64,000 nt of DNA from Deltaproteobacteria bacterium (GTDB lineage: Bacteria; Myxococcota_A; UBA9160; PR03): positions 186,001-250,000 of the forward strand of contig JAPSFT010000007.1 of NCBI GenBank assembly GCA_035063765.1, written 5' to 3'. The translations under genes and the position numbers were made by a program. The notes below the pieces were generated by a model. That model saw only the letters and a program-made list of their open reading frames with translations, was not told where the DNA came from and made no database searches. Shown piece by piece: positions 8,751-16,247 of the stretch (position 1 is the stretch's first letter; the number at the start of each line of letters is the position of its first letter).

Positions 8751-9772
8751 GCCGGCAGGCGCCGGGCCCCGAACTCGATCACGCCGCGCAGCACGCGCCC
8801 GAGCAGACGTCCCTCCTGGCCGGGCCGGGGCAGCACGAGGTCGAGGTTCTTCTCGTAGTCCGGCGCCTTGGTCGGGTTGGTCGGGAAGAACTCGAGCTCG
8901 GTGCCCGGGATCGGCCCGATCTTCTGCGAGAGCTCGTGGAGCATCTTGTCGGCGCTGCGGATCAGGTCGCGCGGGTCGGCGCCGAGCGCCGCGTAGTGCT
9001 TCGCGAAGCGGATCTGGGTGGCCCCGAACAGGTCGCCGATCCCGTAGGTGAGGTCGCGGATCCGCAGCAGCTCCTTCACCGGCCGCCCGCGCAGGCGCTC
9101 GGGCAGGTAGAGCACGCCGAGGCCCACGTGGCGCGCCTCGTCCTTCTCGATGTAGGGCAGGAGCTCCGTCAGCACGGGCTCGATCTTCGCGTCGGCCAGG
9201 AAGCGGAAGATCACCATCGCCGTGCCCTCGGCCAGGATCTGCATCGCGAAGAGCTTGACCGTCAGGTCCCGGGTCGCGAGCAGGCGCCGCGCCGCGATCG
9301 CGAAGTAGGGGTCGAGCTTCGGCACGGGCACGTGCAGCGCGGCCAGGTAGTCGCGCAGCACGTAGAAGTGCCGGGCCTCATCGAAGACCTGGGCGGAGGC
9401 GGCGAGCCGCGCGTCGGGCTCCTCGAGCCGCGTCGCCAGCTCGGCGGCCACGATCCAGGCCGCCAGCTCGCCCCACATCAGCATCGAGATCGGGTGGGCC
9501 AGGGCCTCGCGCTGCTCGCGCGCGAGCTGGATCCCGCCGTGCCTCGCCATGGCCTCGCGGAAGAGCGCGGGGCCGTCCCAGGCGTCGCGCTGGGCGTTGG
9601 CGTAGATGCGCCGCAGCCGGTCGGTCTGCTGCTCGGCGAGCGCCAGGGGCTCGTCGATGAGCAGGGCGTCGTTCGGCCAGTCCCGGAAGCGCCCGACGCG
9701 GGCGTGGAGCGAGTTCGAGACCGCGCGGCGGACGACGCGGGCCAGGACGCGGGTCGAGGCGAGCAGGGCCAT
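8747..9772 (-). CDS. Ferritin-like diiron protein
   Basis: 341 residues from ATG 9772; an upstream in-frame extension would cross the operator and is rejected. The helical sequence has the diiron four-helix pattern: Glu102, DEARH at 131-135, Glu182 and DEARH at 211-215, i.e. E...ExxH...E...ExxH as in R2/AurF-like oxygenases and related ferritin-like proteins. It should be a cytoplasmic non-heme diiron oxidase or oxygenase; the substrate is unknown. It is the first gene of an operon with the TetR regulator and is likely repressed by it through the palindrome 46 nt upstream. Confidence 0.8.
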   Translation of the reverse strand: MALLASTRVLARVVRRAVSNSLHARVGRFRDWPNDALLIDEPLALAEQQTDRLRRIYANAQRDAWDGPALFREAMARHGGIQLAREQREALAHPISMLMWGELAAWIVAAELATRLEEPDARLAASAQVFDEARHFYVLRDYLAALHVPVPKLDPYFAIAARRLLATRDLTVKLFAMQILAEGTAMVIFRFLADAKIEPVLTELLPYIEKDEARHVGLGVLYLPERLRGRPVKELLRIRDLTYGIGDLFGATQIRFAKHYAALGADPRDLIRSADKMLHELSQKIGPIPGTELEFFPTNPTKAPDYEKNLDLVLPRPGQEGRLLGRVLRGVIEFGARRLPA

Positions 9773-9818
9773 GGGGCGGAGGCCTCCGGGATCGGGCGGC
9801 GCAGGCTCTTTGTACCCG

Positions 9819-9832
9819 ACCAACCGGTTGGT
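9819..9832. promoter_or_regulatory. Putative TetR operator (14-bp perfect palindrome)
   Basis: ACCAACCGGTTGGT is perfectly self-complementary. It lies 46 nt upstream of the ferritin-like gene and 73 nt upstream of the small exported protein on the other strand. Operators of this kind are typical for TetR-family dimers; the last gene of the adjacent operon encodes one. It could control both divergent units. Confidence 0.7.
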
Positions 9833-9905
9833 GGTCAAGCTCCTTCCCGGCTGACGCCGCGTGCGCGGCGGCATAGACTCCGCGCGTCGCGCAGGAGGGG
9901 TCCTC

Positions 9906-10277
9906 ATGATCGGCACCATCTCCCGGCTCTCCGGGGCCCGCTCGCGGATCGCGCTCGGGGTGGCCCTCCTGCTCGGGCTCGGCGCGACGCCGGCCCGCGC
10001 GGTCGCGCCCGACGGCGCCAGCGCGCGCGAGCCCTACCTCTACCCGACCGGCCCCGAGGAGCCCGCGGCCTATCCGGACGGCTGGGTGCGCGTCCCGGCG
10101 GTCGCCGCCGACCTCGTGCTGGTGCGCCCGGCGATGGTGGTGGGCCTCGCGGCCGGCGCCGTGGCCTTCGTCGCGACCCTGCCCATCACCGCGCCGACCC
10201 TCACCACCGACGACGCCGCCCACGCGCTCTTCGACCAGACCCTCTCGGCGCTGGCGCGCCCGCTCGGGGAGTTCTGA
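9906..10277 (+). CDS. Small exported or membrane protein of unknown function
   Basis: 123 residues from an ATG preceded by AGGAGGGG. Residues 1-31 form a signal peptide (Leu/Ala core, ending TPARA). A second hydrophobic segment lies near 75-98, and the protein ends RPLGEF. The pattern resembles short membrane proteins that databases often label multidrug transporter without evidence; I would not use that name. It is divergent from the ferritin-like/TetR operon and shares its intergenic region including the palindrome, so it may be co-regulated. TAGACT at 9874-9879 could be its -10 element. Confidence 0.6.
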   Translation: MIGTISRLSGARSRIALGVALLLGLGATPARAVAPDGASAREPYLYPTGPEEPAAYPDGWVRVPAVAADLVLVRPAMVVGLAAGAVAFVATLPITAPTLTTDDAAHALFDQTLSALARPLGEF

Positions 10278-10280
10278 GGC

Positions 10281-11243
10281 TCAGCGTCCGGCGAGCGGCG
10301 CCACCACCTCCGCCGCGAAGCGCTCGACGACCGCCGGATCGCGGCCCTGGATCACGACGTAGCTGATCCCGGTCTCGTCGCGGCGCGCCTCGAGGCGGTC
10401 GCGGATCTCGCTCGCCGGTCCGGTCAGGAACAGCGGGCAGCCGGCCACCTGCGCGACGCTCATCCCGCTCGAGCGCGCCAGCATCTCGCGCAGGCCGGCG
10501 GGCGTGTCCGTGATCGCGGTGACGAAGACCAGCGACTGGAGCTCGATCGCCGCCGGGTCGCGGCCCGCCCGGGCCGCCGCCTCGCGCACCCAGGCCACCT
10601 TCTCGCGCACCCGTTCGGGCGCCAGGTCCGCCGGCGTCGCGGCGCTGACCCGCCCCTCCTCGAGCCGGGGGTTGATCCCGACCACGTCGGCGTGCCGGCC
10701 CGCCAGCGAGAGCAGCCGCCTGCCGCCGCCGCCGATCAGGAGCTTCGGCCGCACCGGCTGGTCGATCGCGCGCGGCACGTCCTTCACGCGGAAGTGTCGG
10801 CCTTCGAAGGAGAAGCCCTCCTCGGGTGCGGCCCACATCCCCTCGCAGATCGCGAGCGCCTCGGCAAGCCGCTCGATGCGCACGCCGGGGCGCTCGTAGG
10901 GGATCCCGGCCTGCCGGTAGTCCGTCTCCATCCAGCCCGCGCCGATCCCGAACTCGTGGCGGCCGCCGGAGAGGCGCTCGATCGTGGCCGCCTGCTTCGC
11001 GTACACGACCGGATGCCGGTAGTCGACGTCGTAGACGAGCGTGCCCACCCGCAGCCGGGTCGTGACCGCGGCGGCCGCCGCCACGAAGGCGGTCGGGTCC
11101 ATCTGGGGCGAGAAGTGGTCGGGGCAGAAGACGGTCGCGTAGCCGAGCGCCTCGAGCCGGCGCACGCGCGCCACCCAGTCGGCGCCGGGGAAGTCCGCGA
11201 TCTGCACGCCGAAGCGGAACGGGTGTCTCGGGTCGCCCGACAT
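10281..11243 (-). CDS. LLM-class (F420-type) flavin-dependent oxidoreductase
   Basis: 320 residues from ATG 11243; a 21-residue longer start would overlap the upstream gene. It is a luciferase-like TIM barrel: FRFGVQIADFPGADW at the N-terminus, the FCPDHF strand, LRVGTLV, and the signature GRHEFGIGAGW followed by YERPGVRIERLAEAL. This matches the LLM subgroup usually predicted to use coenzyme F420 (TIGR03621 type). Cofactor use is predicted, and whether the host makes F420 is not visible. It closes a minus-strand run of creatininase, WS/DGAT and mtgA, with 46 nt to mtgA. Substrate unknown. Confidence 0.85.
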   Translation of the reverse strand: MSGDPRHPFRFGVQIADFPGADWVARVRRLEALGYATVFCPDHFSPQMDPTAFVAAAAAVTTRLRVGTLVYDVDYRHPVVYAKQAATIERLSGGRHEFGIGAGWMETDYRQAGIPYERPGVRIERLAEALAICEGMWAAPEEGFSFEGRHFRVKDVPRAIDQPVRPKLLIGGGGRRLLSLAGRHADVVGINPRLEEGRVSAATPADLAPERVREKVAWVREAAARAGRDPAAIELQSLVFVTAITDTPAGLREMLARSSGMSVAQVAGCPLFLTGPASEIRDRLEARRDETGISYVVIQGRDPAVVERFAAEVVAPLAGR

Positions 11244-11289
11244 CGCGGCCAGGGTAGGCGCCTCCTCCGGCGGCCGCCGCCCGCGGGCC

Positions 11290-12012
11290 TCAGCGTTCGA
11301 CCGCACGCACGGCCGCGGGGCCGAGGGCGCGCATCTGGCGCTCGATCTGCGCCGCGCGCGCGCGCAGGCCGGGCGTCGGCGCCTCGACCCGTCGGTGCGC
11401 GGGGTCGGGCAGCACGGCGGCCAGCCGCGCGGCCTGCGAACGCGAGAGGCGCGCCGCGGGGCGCGCGAAGAAGCGCTGCGCCGCGGCCTCGACGCCGAAG
11501 CTGCAGGGGCCCATCTGCGCGATGTTCAGGTACACCTCCAGGATCCGGCGCTTCGGCCACAGCGCCTCGATCCAGAGCGTGAGCCAGGCCTCGAGCCCCT
11601 TGCGCGCGAAGCTCGGCGCGGGCCACAGGAAGAGGTTCTTCGCCACCTGCTGGGTGATCGTGCTGGCCCCGCGCGCGCGGCTGCCCGCGAGCCGCTCGCT
11701 CACGGCGTCGCGGATCTCCGCGAGGTCGAAGCCGCCGTGGGTCGGGAAGCGCTGGTCCTCGCTCGCGAGCACGGCGAGCTTCGCGTGGCGCGAGATCGCC
11801 TCCCAGCCGACCCAGTCGTACTCGATGCGCCGGCAGCGGCCGCCGTCGCCGAGGCCGAGCGCGCGCTGCACCATGAACGAGCTCGTGAGCGGCGGCACCA
11901 CGCGCAGGACGGCGATCGGCGCCACGCTCGCGGCCAGGAGCGCGAGCACCAGCCCGAGCGCGGCGCGGCGCCCGGGCCGGCGCCGCCCGCGTGCGATCGC
12001 CCGGCGGCTCAT
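11290..12012 (-). CDS. mtgA: Monofunctional peptidoglycan transglycosylase MtgA
   Basis: 240 residues: one N-terminal membrane anchor (about 18-42) then a GT51 glycosyltransferase domain in the periplasm. The catalytic Glu lies in ASEDQRFPTHGGFD, followed by the family motifs GASTITQQVAKNLF and RILEVYLNIAQMG. It polymerises lipid II glycan chains without a transpeptidase domain. The length is normal for MtgA. It follows the WS/DGAT gene by 24 nt on the same strand, so is probably co-transcribed. No strong Shine-Dalgarno sequence precedes the ATG. Confidence 0.95.
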   Translation of the reverse strand: MSRRAIARGRRRPGRRAALGLVLALLAASVAPIAVLRVVPPLTSSFMVQRALGLGDGGRCRRIEYDWVGWEAISRHAKLAVLASEDQRFPTHGGFDLAEIRDAVSERLAGSRARGASTITQQVAKNLFLWPAPSFARKGLEAWLTLWIEALWPKRRILEVYLNIAQMGPCSFGVEAAAQRFFARPAARLSRSQAARLAAVLPDPAHRRVEAPTPGLRARAAQIERQMRALGPAAVRAVER

Positions 12013-12036
12013 CCCCGTGTGCTGGCCAGGGCGCGA

Positions 12037-13464
12037 TCAGCGGAGCTCCGCGGGCCGCGCGGAACGCAGGAGCTCCGCCAGCGCCGAGCGGAGGTCGGCC
12101 ACGAAGTCGCCGAGGTCCGGGAGCAGGTCGTAGTCGGCGTTGAAGCCCCAGTGGATGCGGCCGTCGTAGGACAGGAGCGCGATCCCGAGCCCGAGGTTCG
12201 CGGCGAGCGGCACGTGGGGATAGACCTCGAGCATCCGGGCCCCGGCCAGGTACATCGGAACCTGCGGTCCGGGCACGTTGGTCACGACCAGGTTGAAGGG
12301 CAGCAGCCGGGTCACGTTGCGCGCGCCGAGCGCGAGCAGGTTGGAGGGCGTCCACTCCGCCACCCGGGTCAGGATCTCCGCACCGACGGCGCTGCGCGAC
12401 TCCTTCAGCTCCGCCGTGCGCTCGTGGATGCGGCGGAGCTGCTCGCGCGGGTCGTCGGTGTCGAGGGGCAGGCGGATCAGCCAGGCCGACACCCGGTTGC
12501 CGAGCTCCCCGCTCTCGTCCGAAGCCCGCACCGAGACCGGCGCCATCACGCGGAAGTCGAGGTCGCGGGCGCGCACGCCGCGCCGCTCGAGGAAGCGCTG
12601 CACGGCGCCCGTCACGACCGTGAGCACGACGTCGTTCAGCGAGCCGCCGAGGGCACGGCGCACGCCCTTCAGCTCGGCCAGGTCGGTGCTCATCCACGCG
12701 AAGCGGCGATGCGGGCCGATCGGGCGGTTGAAGGGCGTCGGCGACGCCGCGCGCAGGCTCGTCCCGACGGTCTCCGCCGCCGCGCGCAGCCGCAGGAGCA
12801 CCTCGCGGCGGGCGTCGTCGGCCTCGCGCACGAAGCCGCGCACGTCGCGCAGCGCCTGGAAGGGAAGCCGCAGGAAGCGCTCGACCTCGTGGCGCAGGAG
12901 CTCGAGCGGCGAGGGCACCGGCCGCGGCAGGAAGCGCGGCGCCTCGTCGTCGCCGGGAATGGGCTCGGGCAGCGGGCTCATCAGCACCTGCATCAGGTCC
13001 ACGCCGGAGATGCCGTCCACCATGCAGTGGTGGACCTTCGAGACCAGGGCGAAACGGTCCTTGTCGAGCCCCTCGACGACCCACATCTCCCACAGCGGCC
13101 GGCTGCGGTCGAGGTGCTGGCCCATGATGCGCGCGGACAGGCGCTCGAGCTGCTCGTCGCTGCCCGGCCGCGGGAGCGCGGTGTGGCGCACGTGGTAGTC
13201 GAGGTGGAAGCGGTCGTCGTCGACCCAGACCGGGTGGTGCTCGAGCGGGATCCAGGCGAGCTTCTGGCGGTAGCGGGGAATGCGGTGCAGGGCGCTCGCG
13301 ACGAGCGCCTTCACCGCCTCGGCGTCGACGCCGCCGTCCTCGCGGCGCAGCGGCCCCAGGTCGAAGACCATCGTCGAGGCGACGTGCATGTAGGCGTCGG
13401 GGCCCTCGAGCAGCAGGAAGGAGTTGTCGAGGGCGCTCAGGCGCTCGTAGGCGTAGCGGGGCAT
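12037..13464 (-). CDS. Wax ester synthase/diacylglycerol acyltransferase (WS/DGAT)
   Basis: 475 residues. The active-site motif HHCMVDG is at 145-151, with PLWE shortly before (123-126) and the C-terminal VTNVPGPQVPMYLAG typical of WS/DGAT. The enzyme transfers acyl groups from acyl-CoA to fatty alcohols or diacylglycerol, making storage wax esters or triacylglycerol at the inner membrane. Its ATG begins one base after the stop of the creatininase-like gene, so the two are surely translated from one message. The same window carries two acyl-CoA synthetase-type enzymes and two enoyl-CoA hydratases, in keeping with a lipid-storing cell. Confidence 0.93.
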   Translation of the reverse strand: MPRYAYERLSALDNSFLLLEGPDAYMHVASTMVFDLGPLRREDGGVDAEAVKALVASALHRIPRYRQKLAWIPLEHHPVWVDDDRFHLDYHVRHTALPRPGSDEQLERLSARIMGQHLDRSRPLWEMWVVEGLDKDRFALVSKVHHCMVDGISGVDLMQVLMSPLPEPIPGDDEAPRFLPRPVPSPLELLRHEVERFLRLPFQALRDVRGFVREADDARREVLLRLRAAAETVGTSLRAASPTPFNRPIGPHRRFAWMSTDLAELKGVRRALGGSLNDVVLTVVTGAVQRFLERRGVRARDLDFRVMAPVSVRASDESGELGNRVSAWLIRLPLDTDDPREQLRRIHERTAELKESRSAVGAEILTRVAEWTPSNLLALGARNVTRLLPFNLVVTNVPGPQVPMYLAGARMLEVYPHVPLAANLGLGIALLSYDGRIHWGFNADYDLLPDLGDFVADLRSALAELLRSARPAELR

Positions 13465-13465
13465 C

Positions 13466-14446
13466 TCAGCCTCGCGCCGGGTTCGGGACACCGAGCAGCG
13501 CGTCGAAGAGGCGCACCGCGGCGGGGTGCACGAAGAGCGCGCGCAGCTTCCAGAGCGGCGAGTGCCACTGTGCCGCCGGAAGCCGCCCCTCCCAGAGCTC
13601 GACGACGGCCTCCGCGGTGTGCCGCGCGAGCGTGTCGAGGATCGCCTCGCCGAGCTCGGGGGAGGCGCCGGCGGGCGCTCCCGAGTAGGTCTCCTCGGCG
13701 AAGAAGCGCAGCGCCGCCCGGAAGGCCGCGAGCATCTCCGGCACGGCGGCCAGCTTCCCGCGCGGCGCCCTCGGCTTCGCCTCGCCGCGCTCCTCGAGCC
13801 ACAGGTCCACCGTGCGCCGCGGCAGGCCCTTGTAGTCGGGGTCCACCCACTCCGGGTGCAGTGCGAGGAGCTGCGCGGTCTCGACCAGGCCGCCGTGGGT
13901 GTCGCCCTCGAGGTCGGCCTTGCGCACGCCCGGCAGGTGGCCGAGCACCTCGCCGAGCTCCGAGCCGCCGTCGTTCAGGCGCGAGAGCATCATCGAGAAC
14001 ACCGAGACCATGCGGATCCCGCGCGCGCGGCTCACGCGGTCGCAGGCGGTCTCGATCGCGAGGAAGTGGCGCGGGCTGCCGTGGAAGTTCGAGACCATCA
14101 CGTCGCGGAAGCCCTGCGCCGCCAGCGAGCGGCCCAGGTCCTCGAGCACCGCGATCGTCGTCGAGGGGCGGAAGGCGAGCGTGCCGGGCTGGGGCACGCC
14201 GTCACAGGCGGCGTACACGAAGGGCAGCTTCAGGAAGGGACGCCCCCGGTGCGGCTCGGGCAGGAAGCGCAGCGCGCGCTCGGCGAGCCCCTCGCCCTCG
14301 AGCAGGTCGGCGCCGAGCGGCAGGTGCGGCCCGTGCACCTCGAGCGGCGAGCAGGTGACCATCACGACCGCCCGCGCGCGGTCGATGCGGTCGAACTGGC
14401 GCTTGGTGAGCGTCTCCCAGCGGAGCGGGCGGGGGGCGTCGGACAC
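13466..14446 (-). CDS. Creatininase-family metal-dependent amidohydrolase
   Basis: 326 residues, GTG start with GAGGAGGG five bases upstream. The creatininase fold shows metal-binding motifs in order: SPLEVHGPHLPLGAD (Glu36, His38, Asp47), SNFHGSPRH and DTHGGLVETAQLL. Family members hydrolyse creatinine, formamides of flavin or F420 precursors, or other cyclic amides; which applies here cannot be told. It heads a four-gene minus-strand run that ends with an F420-type oxidoreductase. An F420-related role is possible but only inferred. Confidence 0.88.
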   Translation of the reverse strand: MSDAPRPLRWETLTKRQFDRIDRARAVVMVTCSPLEVHGPHLPLGADLLEGEGLAERALRFLPEPHRGRPFLKLPFVYAACDGVPQPGTLAFRPSTTIAVLEDLGRSLAAQGFRDVMVSNFHGSPRHFLAIETACDRVSRARGIRMVSVFSMMLSRLNDGGSELGEVLGHLPGVRKADLEGDTHGGLVETAQLLALHPEWVDPDYKGLPRRTVDLWLEERGEAKPRAPRGKLAAVPEMLAAFRAALRFFAEETYSGAPAGASPELGEAILDTLARHTAEAVVELWEGRLPAAQWHSPLWKLRALFVHPAAVRLFDALLGVPNPARG

Positions 14447-14501
14447 GGGGTCCCTCCTCGGTCGGGAGCGGGCCTCCGAGTCTAACCTGCCCGGCAGATG
14501 C

Positions 14502-14507
14502 TAGAGT
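14502..14507 (+). promoter_or_regulatory. Putative -10 hexamer of the coiled-coil nuclease-like gene
   Basis: TAGAGT, the same hexamer that precedes the genes at 46510 and 62773, but here with a leader of about 100 nt that includes a short CGTGAC/GTCACG hairpin. The gene has its own AGGAGG. Confidence 0.35.
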
Positions 14508-14614
14508 GGCCGCCGCCCCCTCCTCCTCCCGACGCGCGCCCGGCCGGTCGTGACCGCTTCCGTCACGGCCCCGGTCGAGACTCGGGCGTCGCCGCTGCCG
14601 CGAGGAGGTCTCCG

Positions 14615-16201
14615 ATGTTCGACCCGACCCTCGAGTCCGCTCTCGCCGACACCGGCCCGGCCGAGGCCGACGAGGCCCTGCCGCTCCTGCTCCACGTGCG
14701 CGACCCGGAGCTGGTCCTGGAGCTCGAGGCCATCGCCGATCCGCGCGAGCGCGAGGCGCTGGCGCTCGCGGCGCTGCGGATCGGCTGGATCGCGCTGCGC
14801 TCGGCGAGGGGACAGGTGGACGCGCAGGCCGTGCGCGGTGAGGTGGAGCGGCTGCTCGCGGAGCTGCGCGGCGGGCTCGACGCCCACCGCAGCCAGCTCC
14901 AGGAGCAGCTCGGCCGCGCCCTGCGCGAGTACTTCGACCCCGAGGGCGGGCGCTTCGAGGAGCGCGTGCGCCGGCTCGTCCAGGACGACGGCGAGCTCGC
15001 GACCGTGATCCGCGGGCAGGTGGCGGGCTCGGACTCGGCGCTGGCGCGCACGCTCGCGCAGCACGTCGGCGAGGGCAGCGCGCTCCTGCGCACGCTCGAC
15101 CCCACCAACGCCGAGGGGCTCGTCGCCGGCCTCACGCGGCTGGTCGACGACGCGCTCGGCGCCCAGCGCCAGGCGATCCTCGGCGAGTTCTCGCTCGACA
15201 ACCGCGAGGGGGCCCTGGCCCGCCTGGTGGGCGAGCTGACCCAGAGCCACGGCCGGCTCTCCGAGGCGCTCTCGCTGCGCATCGACGCCGTCGTGAAGGA
15301 GTTCTCGCTCGACGCCGACGACTCCGCGCTCTCGCGCCTGGTCCAGCGCGTCGAGCGCGCGCAGCAGCAGATCAACGCCGAGTTCACGCTCGACTCGGAG
15401 ACCTCGGCGCTGGCGCGCCTGCGCCGCGAATGGCTGGCGATCGCCGAGAAGATGGCCGGCCAGGTCGGGGAGATGCAGACGCGGCTCGAGGTGGAGCTCG
15501 CGAAGCTCACGACCGCGCGCGAGCGCGACGCGCGCACGACCGCCCACGGCACCGCCTTCGAGGAGGGCCTCCTGCGCTGGCTCGAGCAGCGGGCCCTCGC
15601 GCAGGGAGACGTGTTCCAGGCGGTCGGCGCGACGACCGGCTCGATCAAGCACTGCAAGGTCGGCGACGCGGTCGTCGAGCTCGGGCCCGAGCACCGGGCG
15701 GCCGGCGCGCGCGTCGTCGTCGAGGCCAAGGAGGACGCGAGCTGCACCTTCGCGAAGGCGCGTGCGGAGGTCGACGAGGCGCGCCGCAACCGCAGCGCGT
15801 CGGCGGGCGTGTTCGTGCACTCGGCGCGCAGCGCGCCCGAGGGGTTCCCGCTCTTCCACGCGACGGGCGAGGACGTGTTCGTCGTCTGGGATCTCGACGA
15901 CCCGGCGAGCGACGTGCGGATCGAGGCGGCGCTCGCGGTCGCCCGCGCCCTCGCGACCCGCGCGCGGGGCGCACGCACCACGCAGGTGGACTTCGAGGCC
16001 GTCGAGCGCGCGATCCGCGACGTCGAGAAGCAGCTCGAGGGGATCACGGTGATCGAGACGAGCGCCGGCACGATCGCGGGCGGCGTCGAGAAGATCCAGG
16101 AGCGCGTCCGGATCCTGCGCAAGAACCTGACGGCGGCCGTCGCAGCCCTCGACGCGGGCTTCGACGATGCGCGCCGCGAGCTGACCGGCGCGGAAGGCTA
16201 G
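14615..16201 (+). CDS. Coiled-coil protein with PD-(D/E)XK-like nuclease core, unknown function
   Basis: 528 residues; ATG follows CGAGGAGGTC, which fixes the start. The first 300 residues are helical and charged, with three copies of E-F-[ST]-L-D-x4-A-L-[AS]-R-L at 191-205, 229-243 and 256-270. The region 310-405 looks like a restriction-endonuclease core: FEEGLLRWLEQRA helix, Asp351 in KVGDAVVEL, then VVVEAKED with Glu370/Lys372, followed by a helix. A second helical segment (455-528) ends the protein. RmuC-like and other DNA-repair proteins combine coiled coil and such a core, but this is not RmuC. It is followed 46 nt later by the DUF2868/GTPase pair. DNA cleavage is inference. Confidence 0.7.
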   Translation: MFDPTLESALADTGPAEADEALPLLLHVRDPELVLELEAIADPREREALALAALRIGWIALRSARGQVDAQAVRGEVERLLAELRGGLDAHRSQLQEQLGRALREYFDPEGGRFEERVRRLVQDDGELATVIRGQVAGSDSALARTLAQHVGEGSALLRTLDPTNAEGLVAGLTRLVDDALGAQRQAILGEFSLDNREGALARLVGELTQSHGRLSEALSLRIDAVVKEFSLDADDSALSRLVQRVERAQQQINAEFTLDSETSALARLRREWLAIAEKMAGQVGEMQTRLEVELAKLTTARERDARTTAHGTAFEEGLLRWLEQRALAQGDVFQAVGATTGSIKHCKVGDAVVELGPEHRAAGARVVVEAKEDASCTFAKARAEVDEARRNRSASAGVFVHSARSAPEGFPLFHATGEDVFVVWDLDDPASDVRIEAALAVARALATRARGARTTQVDFEAVERAIRDVEKQLEGITVIETSAGTIAGGVEKIQERVRILRKNLTAAVAALDAGFDDARRELTGAEG

Positions 16202-16234
16202 ACGCGGGGGACACCCGCGGGGCGGGCCGGCCGC

Positions 16235-16240
16235 TACCCT
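16235..16240 (+). promoter_or_regulatory. Putative -10 hexamer for leaderless transcription
   Basis: TACCCT lies 7 nt before the GTG start of the DUF2868 gene, with no Shine-Dalgarno between, so the transcript may begin at the start codon. Confidence 0.4.
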
Positions 16241-16247
16241 GCGGCGC

